DNA of 64,000 bases from Limnoperna fortunei (taxonomy: Eukaryota > Mollusca > Bivalvia > Mytilida > Modiolidae): NCBI GenBank assembly GCA_944474755.1, contig OX104115.1, positions 36,715,080 to 36,779,079 of the forward strand. Reading direction: 5' to 3'. A program made the position numbers and the translations under genes. A model generated the notes under the pieces. It worked only from the letters and a program-made list of their open reading frames with translations, ran no database searches and was not told the DNA's origin. Of the stretch, positions 57,715 through 64,000 are shown one piece after another (the first letter of the stretch is position 1; each line of letters begins with the position of its first letter).

Positions 57715-58765
57715 TTGTTATTAAGGTCTTTCCCACTACATTGGAAAGACCTTCTTACCTTTCTTCTGATTTTTATTATTATTTGCAAAAAAGTGTCGCG
57801 ACATATCATTTTGATGCTTTATTATTCGGTCATTCTGGCAAATGACTCAGTTCTCCCTGTGAAATCGATCCTTTTTTAGTAACAGAGTTATCTGCCCCAA
57901 CACCGTAAACCCTTGTTAGCAGATGAACTCAAAAACCGTAATCGATTCTTAAAATCTGAAGTGTAAAAAATATCACTAGACCTATAGCGACGATTTATTA
58001 TGCATTTTTTTCCAATTGACTTCCTGTTTACGTGTTTTTCACCTGAAAAATATCGCAACGCGTCAAAGTGTTTTTCTCAACAACCATAAGTCCTAGAGAC
58101 TTGGGACTACCACCATTGATCCTAAGTCGCATATGTTACATTAAAAATGTCGAGGTCAAAGGTCAAAAGTCAAGGTCAAAGGTCACCATAGGTCTTGTTA
58201 GCACTATATCTCACAAACCATAAAAGATAGAAGCAGAAAATAATTATGACAAATACTCCTTTTATTGAGACCTTTATTTTTACGTTTGGCTCGAAGCTGT
58301 GCGATTCACCGTTTTCGAGTTACAGCCCTTTCGGTTCATAGCTTTTTTGGTTAAAACTTGAAAACGGTTAGAGATAATATAGTACACATATAGATTTAAA
58401 GTGATCAGTATGAAAAAAGCTTCAATTATATCCAAAGGTCAAGGTCATACCGTAGCAACAAGGTAACTGTTATAAAAAATGCTTAGCAACCATACATTTT
58501 TAGAATCAGAATAATGTACATTACTGAAATATGTCATAGCATGACCGGAAGTGGCATTTTGTCTCTAGCAACGGAATAAAAGTCCTTAACAACCATACAT
58601 TTTCTGGCTCAGGACCACTTTCTTTACTCAAATAACTCCTTTTTATGACTGGAAGTGACATTTTGTGCTTAGCAAGACACAAAATCCGATAGCATCACAT
58701 ATAGTTTCTGGCTTTAGAGGAACAATGGGAAAGCCCTTCTCATTTGTTCTCAGAACAAATGGAAG
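57715..58765 (+). mobile_element. ~1-kb hairpin-ended repeat next to an (ATT)n tract
   Basis: The left edge has the hairpin AAGGTCTTTCC...GGAAAGACCTT. The right edge has GGGAAAGCCCTTCTCATTTG and the hairpin TTTGTTCTCAGAACAAATG directly before an (ATT)n microsatellite. The inside is non-coding with paralogous TGACCGGAAGTGGCATTTTG / TGACTGGAAGTGACATTTTG units (58550, 58655) and AGGTCA clusters. The 72-aa ORF at 57661 is unsupported. Probably a non-autonomous element; class unknown. Confidence 0.5.

Positions 58766-58767
<2 letters not shown>

Positions 58768-58820
<53 letters not shown>
58768..58820 (+). repeat. (ATT)n microsatellite
   Basis: About 17 uninterrupted TTA/ATT triplets immediately after the hairpin TTTGTTCTCAGAACAAATG. 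Confidence 0.95.
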
Positions 58821-59059
58821 GATCAATCTTAAAGATTTACAAAATATAGTATAAATCCATACATGCTTTTTTAATAATACTGTTATTTTGTCTGCCGGAA
58901 TCTATATACCTCTTATTAATACCTTTAGTTTACTTTTTACCTCTAGCTAAATAATATTAAATATATTTCAAATCGTGGCTGCCAACATGCTAGGATATGT
59001 TTTAAAAATTCATTTCGATACTTTACAAATCACATACAAAGAAAACGTAATTTTTTTTT

Positions 59060-59200
59060 CTGATTGCCAGTTTTCCTACCGCAGGTCCGAGGTTTTCTCG
59101 AGGTACGTCGGCTTCATCCCGCGATAAAAACTGGATGCCATTATATAGCTGTGAAAATTGCTAAAAATTGCGTTAAATAGCATCAAACAAACAAACAAAT
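59060..59200 (+). mobile_element. SINE 3' two-thirds, plus strand
   Basis: GATTGCCAGTTTTCCTACCG, GGTACGTCGGCTTCATCCCG, AAAACTGGATGCCATTATAT, TGCGTTAAATAGCATCAAAC and a (CAAA)n tail. Headless copy. Confidence 0.85.
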
Positions 59201-59224
59201 TTAAACCTCGCACTCATATAAAAT

Positions 59225-60235
59225 CACTACTGACAGCATAGAGATTAATTTAAATTAAATTAAATTAAAACCATATTAAATAAATAAAACCACTCCTGAA
59301 ATCTTTGCGATAAATAAGAACATTTTACATTTAGAATTGATCCTGATCCTATCGCAATACAACTAAAAACCATATTAAATAAATAAGTTTTACTCATGAT
59401 ACTATAGCAATGCAGCTAAAAACCATATTCCGCATATATAGTAACTCTAGAAAACTTAACGATGCTATGAAAAGCTTATTTTACATATAAAATCAATATT
59501 GAGACTTTAGCTATGCAATTAAAAACCATATTTTACATATAAAATCAATGTTGAGACTTTAGCTATTCAATTAAAAGCCATATTTCACATATAAAATATA
59601 TTCTGAAACCTTGGCAAGGCAATAAAAACCCATAATTCAAATAATAAAATCACTCTGAAGACTCTACCTATGCAAATAAAATCATATTTCACATATTAAA
59701 TCAACCCTGAGACCTTATTTATGGATCAAAAACAGTGTTTGGCATATAAAATTAGTCCTGGAACATTGGCAATACAAATACATACTATAACGCACTTTCA
59801 AAATCACTTTGGAGACCTTAGCTATGCAATTAAAAACCATTCAATTTATAACCGTATTTTACATATAAAAATCATTATTTGAGGCTGAAGCGATACAAAT
59901 AACATCGATATATTCAACATGTAAAATCAATCACATCTAGAGACCTTAGTGATGTAATTTAAAACGATATTTTGAATATAAATAATCCTGAAACCTTGTC
60001 AATTTAATAAAAAGCTATATTTAACATATACAATCACTCATTAGACTATAGCGATATTATCAAAAACCGTATTTCACACATAAAATGCAATTAAAACCAT
60101 TTTACATGTATAAAATTAACCCTAAGACCTTAGCGATGGAATGAAAACCATATTGTAGATATAAATTCAATTGTGAGACCTCAGTGATACAACTAAAACC
60201 ATATTACGTATGAAAAACTCACTCACAAGATATAA
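59225..60235 (+). repeat. Satellite-like array, ~52-57-bp unit, ~18 copies
   Basis: Each unit follows ACATATAAAATCANTNNTGA, GACCTTAGCNATGCAATTAA, AAACCATATTTT. Two neighbouring units (59470-59580) are both exactly 52 bases and nearly identical; the rest are diverged. No ORF across it. Confidence 0.85.
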
Positions 60236-60391
60236 AATTAAAAATTGCACTTTCCGAACTTTTTATTTAATTTTATTTATTAATTTCATAACTTTGTTTG
60301 GATGAAAGATTAATAGATTGACCTGTCTGTTACATGTTACAAGTACATGCATAGTAATATAATACAAACAAAGAAAACGATTAGTTAAAAG

Positions 60392-60685
60392 TTAAACGTA
60401 AAGATATGCCTTCAAAAGCCAGCCCAGGGCATCTTCAATTTGTACCCGACAGGTGCCTTTTCTTACAACTTTTAAAGCCTGTAGAATGCCACATGGTATA
60501 ATGGGGGAGGCGTTAACAATGATTATGGCAGCCGCTTTTTTAATCTGTAAAAAGTCTTTATCAGACAAGGAGCGGTGTACTAGATACGAATCCGCTATAA
60601 AATGAGTTTGTTTATCTAGTGAAAAGGTAGAGCGCACGCACTCCTTCAAGTAAACATATTCATGAATTATATGCTTCTTTGACAC
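60392..60685 (-). CDS. Unrecognised 97-aa ORF or exon
   Basis: An open frame with balanced composition unlike the AT-driven ORFs around it: MSKKHIIHEYVYLKECVRST at the start, AAAIIIVNASPIIPCGILQA in the middle, GTCRVQIEDALGWLLKAYLY at the end. The middle has a small-residue/hydrophobic helix. I do not recognise the family. It could be a small gene, a single exon or a fossil. No promoter or splice signals were confirmed. Confidence 0.35.
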   Translation of the reverse strand: MSKKHIIHEYVYLKECVRSTFSLDKQTHFIADSYLVHRSLSDKDFLQIKKAAAIIIVNASPIIPCGILQALKVVRKGTCRVQIEDALGWLLKAYLYV

Positions 60686-60699
60686 AGGAATGGTAGCAA

Positions 60700-63490
60700 T
60701 ACCCGTGCCAAATCACAAACAGGCAGGAAAAATTCATTAATTGCACAGGAATAGGGTGGATATACTCGACATTAATCTTATGCTGAGCAATATTTTTTAA
60801 TTGGATGACCTGTATTCTCTGCGAAAAATGAAATTATACAATAAAAATATTGTATCTCATTTTGCGTACTCCTTTGACATTAATTCCGTACTATTTTTTT
60901 TTAAATAACGCGTTTATGTCATGTTGTTTTTTGCAATAATATTGTCAACAGTCCCAATAATTGTAAATAAGAATATTTTGTATTGAGAAAATGTGTTGTT
61001 TTCTTACTTTTTTATTATTAAATAATTATTAACCTTCTTATTATTCTTATTATTATTTTATTTAAATATCAAATCAAAGGTGTTTTGATTTCCTGTTTAA
61101 AATATATGGTAGTAATAAAGACTCTATAACATATAGATTTCCTTGATAAAAGCAAAGGACACTGTAACACATGGAGGATTAAGATAACGTATCAAAATTG
61201 GTACCATTATGGAGAGCTGTGCATTCAACTCGACTTAGTATCAATAATTATGTAATAAACATGATGTAGATTTGTTATAGGAAAGACATTCTTTTATTTG
61301 TTTTACAAATTGCATGCTAATATTTTTTCGTTTAATTGGTTACTATATTTTTAGATAATTTGACGTATCATTTACAATCTTTCTTTTCTTGATGTCATTT
61401 GAAAACTTCTTTTCATCATATGCTTATTAGACCTCAACATGTCAGTATTGAAGCATGTTTGTTGTTGATAGTCTTAACCTTGTCTTTGCTTTTTCTTTGA
61501 AACTCAAGAGCAAATTATCGCAATCATAGAAAGACTTAAACATATATTTCAAAGGTTTGTGTATAATTAATTAATATACAATATAAGACATTATCCCTTT
61601 TCAAAATTACAAGACGAAATAAAATAATCGAATTATAGAACGTTGTTATTTTGGGCTGTTCTACATCGAACCTGTTATATAATAATATAGAATATAGAAT
61701 AATCAGCCTGCAGTCAAAATGTTCAGGCTGGGCTCTCTCTACTTTCTAATTAGCATAGTGACTGATCATAACACTTGAGCAATGGGCAATGTTTTAAGCG
61801 CTACAACTGTTTGAGAAAATAAAAGAAAAATAAAAGTGTGTCATTGAACTTTAAAATAATACTACAAGTTTCAATATACATTTTACACCCTATTATTGTT
61901 TTTTTATATTGACATCCACAACACTAAGATCCTAAGCATAGGTTTCTTTGCTACGAAAAATGATAATTTTTAAATTAAATAAAAGCAAAAGCTTTCATAA
62001 TAGCAGCACACTTGAATTATTGACACATGTATAGCACAATTGAAAATACATCTGGTCCTATAAAAACAACAGCTACACATAAGGGCGGTTATACTTTATT
62101 GCCCATACAAGTCCTGTTACTTTGAATATAATCTTACCATAGAAGAAACGTTGTCTTTACAAAATCATGTTTTAATTGAAAATTAGTGTGTAGGGAAGGT
62201 GAAAATATTCTGCAAAAAAAAAGTCAAAATTAAAAAAATATTAACCGTTTCATACGTAATTTAACGCGGGTACAAAAATAATCTTCATAACATCATTTGA
62301 CGTGTTTGAGTTGTTAAATAAAAAACAAAACTCAATAGCAACGTCGAAAACGTGACGAAGGCCAGGAGTTTTTAAAAACGTGAATTAACTCTTTTCATTT
62401 AAATGCGGAAAGCAAATGGCATCTTTTCAAAAGTTATTGAACTGTGATGTAAACATGTTACAATTTCTTACGGAACACGCAAAGTAAACACACCAATTAT
62501 CTAGCACCTATACTTCAATGGCGGTTGTTCAGCCTAAGGCCGATAACGCATAAAATAGCAGAATGGAGATATGGAGACGAAATGGTAAACATTATTATAA
62601 TGTGCACCTTATATTAGGAAATCTATGCAGCTACACGCATTATGTTATGGACTTGCAACAACCTGAACTAAGTAAAAGAGTCAATAGTTGCTTACTACAC
62701 AGAGAAAGCACTTTACCGGATGTGATGTGGTGAATATTTTGCACGTCATTATTCCAAAGAAATTACGTTCATTATACAAGATGTACAAGGGAATGTATTC
62801 AGGTAAACCAATAAAGAGGTAACATATTCCCCTTTGCTTATGATTAGAATGGATCGACCATCCTTAGAACAAGATTCTATAATGTTTAATCCAATTGAAC
62901 GAAAACTGAGAACGGACCAATTTCAGCTACGTTGTAGCATCCATTTTTAGTAGAAAAACCAAGAAAATGCGACCACAACAAAAATTTGCTTGAAATTATC
63001 TTGCATTTATTTATATGACAATAAGGAAGCACGATGGGTGTGTTCGTGTTACAAGAAATTTGTAATTCGGACTGTCACAGTACGAAACTATTGTTTTATT
63101 GTTGTTGGACAATACCAATATGGTTGCCTGTTCTGTAGAGAGTTTGCTTCATCCAGAGAGGTTCCTAAAGACGTCGTTGCATTGCGCAACATTCCATTTG
63201 TGGTTTCTTAGAACAGGAAGGTGATACAAATTTGTGTATTTTTTAAGCCGAGTAGTTAAAACTGTCAATTTAATGTGACTTAATTTGTTACATCATAGTA
63301 TCAAACAAAGCAAAATGATAACCAATAAACAGATGACAACAAAATTACCAGATTCAACAAATATGTAGCTTAACACAGGATGGGCATCACCTTGCTAATA
63401 TTGGCACATAACAACAAACTAGTTCGAGGGCATGCATCACAAAGTGAACACGCAAGAGCAAACAAACAGCCCACTCAAACTTTTCATATT
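60700..63490. other. AT-rich intergenic stretch
   Basis: No gene supported. The 73-aa ORF at 62990-63211 has several Cys residues (VCSCYKKFV, YGCLFCREFA) but no recognised pattern. 62300-62900 is slightly less AT-rich. No RNA gene or array seen. Confidence 0.4.
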
Positions 63491-63495
63491 CCAAC

Positions 63496-64000
63496 ATAAA
63501 CTACAGAAACGCAGTTACTGACAAAAAATCAAGGTGTGCAATATGCAAATGGAAGAGGACAGATTCGCAAATTCAGTTGTCAACACGAGCATCTAATACA
63601 AACACTTTAACAGGGCCACATTACCGTATACTAATACAACGGTGCAGTATCACACGTTTTAGTTTTGATGTCATTAATAATACTATGTTTGTGTCTTGTC
63701 CTGGTTGGTCTGGACGGCACTTCTCGATCGGTCGTACCTGGTTCTTCGGGTGGTCAAGATAGTCATCAACTATTGATCAAGTAACTGTCAACACAGAGGT
63801 TGCAGGTTCGCGTTTCATGGAGGGCCACCGCAACCTTAATTGTCAATGATTTCACGTTTTCCTTACGAAGAAACAATTGATCGTATATAAACTACAGAAA
63901 CGCAGTTACTGACAAAAAATCAAGGTGTGCAATATGCAAATGGAAGAGGACAGATTCGCAAATTCAGTTGTCAACACGAGCATCTAATACAAACACTTTA
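63496..64000 (+). repeat. Direct duplication, 391-bp period, running off the window
   Basis: CTACAGAAACGCAGTTACTG at 63501 recurs at 63892 and is followed by the same sequence to the last base (…CATCTAATACAAACACTTTA). About 110 bases are visible in the second copy with no difference that I noticed. The unit contains the degenerate SINE head at 63738. Confidence 0.85.
63738..63875 (+). mobile_element. Degenerate SINE 5' part
   Basis: GGGTGGTCAAGATAGTCATC, AACTATTGATCAAGTAACTGTCAACACAGAGG, TTGCAGGTTCGCGTTTC (box B-like), CAACCTTAATTGTCAATGAT. Lies within the 391-bp duplicated unit. Confidence 0.65.

Overview
The window looks like AT-rich nuclear DNA of a bivalve mollusc. The grounds are spliceosomal introns, many copies of one tRNA-derived SINE, degenerate LINEs, several MITE-like elements, a mussel-type short repeat at about 53.7 kb, and a secreted IgGFc-binding/TSP1 gene of a kind common in molluscs. 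Species assignment is inference. There are no bacterial-style operons. Almost everything is transposon-derived apart from one clear host gene.

Layout. 1-2856: unclassified sequence with a coding-like but broken stretch and two copies of a dispersed repeat. 2857-16646: an apparently complete 13.8-kb CACTA (EnSpm) DNA transposon. It has about 0.65-kb terminal inverted repeats (TIRs) made of iterated short motifs and a TTT target-site duplication. It carries two divergent multi-exon genes: a tnp2-family transposase of about 922 aa (minus strand, four phase-consistent exons) and a 348-367-aa partner protein (plus strand, three phase-consistent exons). 16647-26403: intergenic DNA with a purine-rich degenerate tandem repeat, a 421-bp MITE, a broken reverse transcriptase, LINE fragments and a Tc1-like remnant. 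26404-45464: two copies of a roughly 4-kb duplicon, 15.3 kb apart, bracketing an intact seven-exon gene (33774-41679, 565 aa). That gene encodes a signal peptide, an IgGFc-binding domain, acidic Asp-rich linkers and a TSP1 repeat. Each duplicon ends in a TATA promoter plus a signal-peptide exon, so this is probably part of a tandem gene array, and the downstream member is represented only by its first exon. 45485-50960: a minus-strand LINE (ORF1 and endonuclease) split by a 3.8-kb TA-flanked element. Removing the element with one TA restores the ORF1 frame. 50961-64000: repeats, SINEs, coiled-coil exon remnants, a 52-bp-period satellite, and a 391-bp direct duplication that runs off the window end.

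How parts work together. In the CACTA element the transposase probably cuts at the CACTA/TAGTG ends. The partner protein is in the position expected for an accessory protein binding the iterated subterminal motifs, but that is inferred by analogy with plant En/Spm. In the host gene, exons at the signal-peptide boundary are all phase 1, so two alternative first exons are compatible with the same mature secreted protein.
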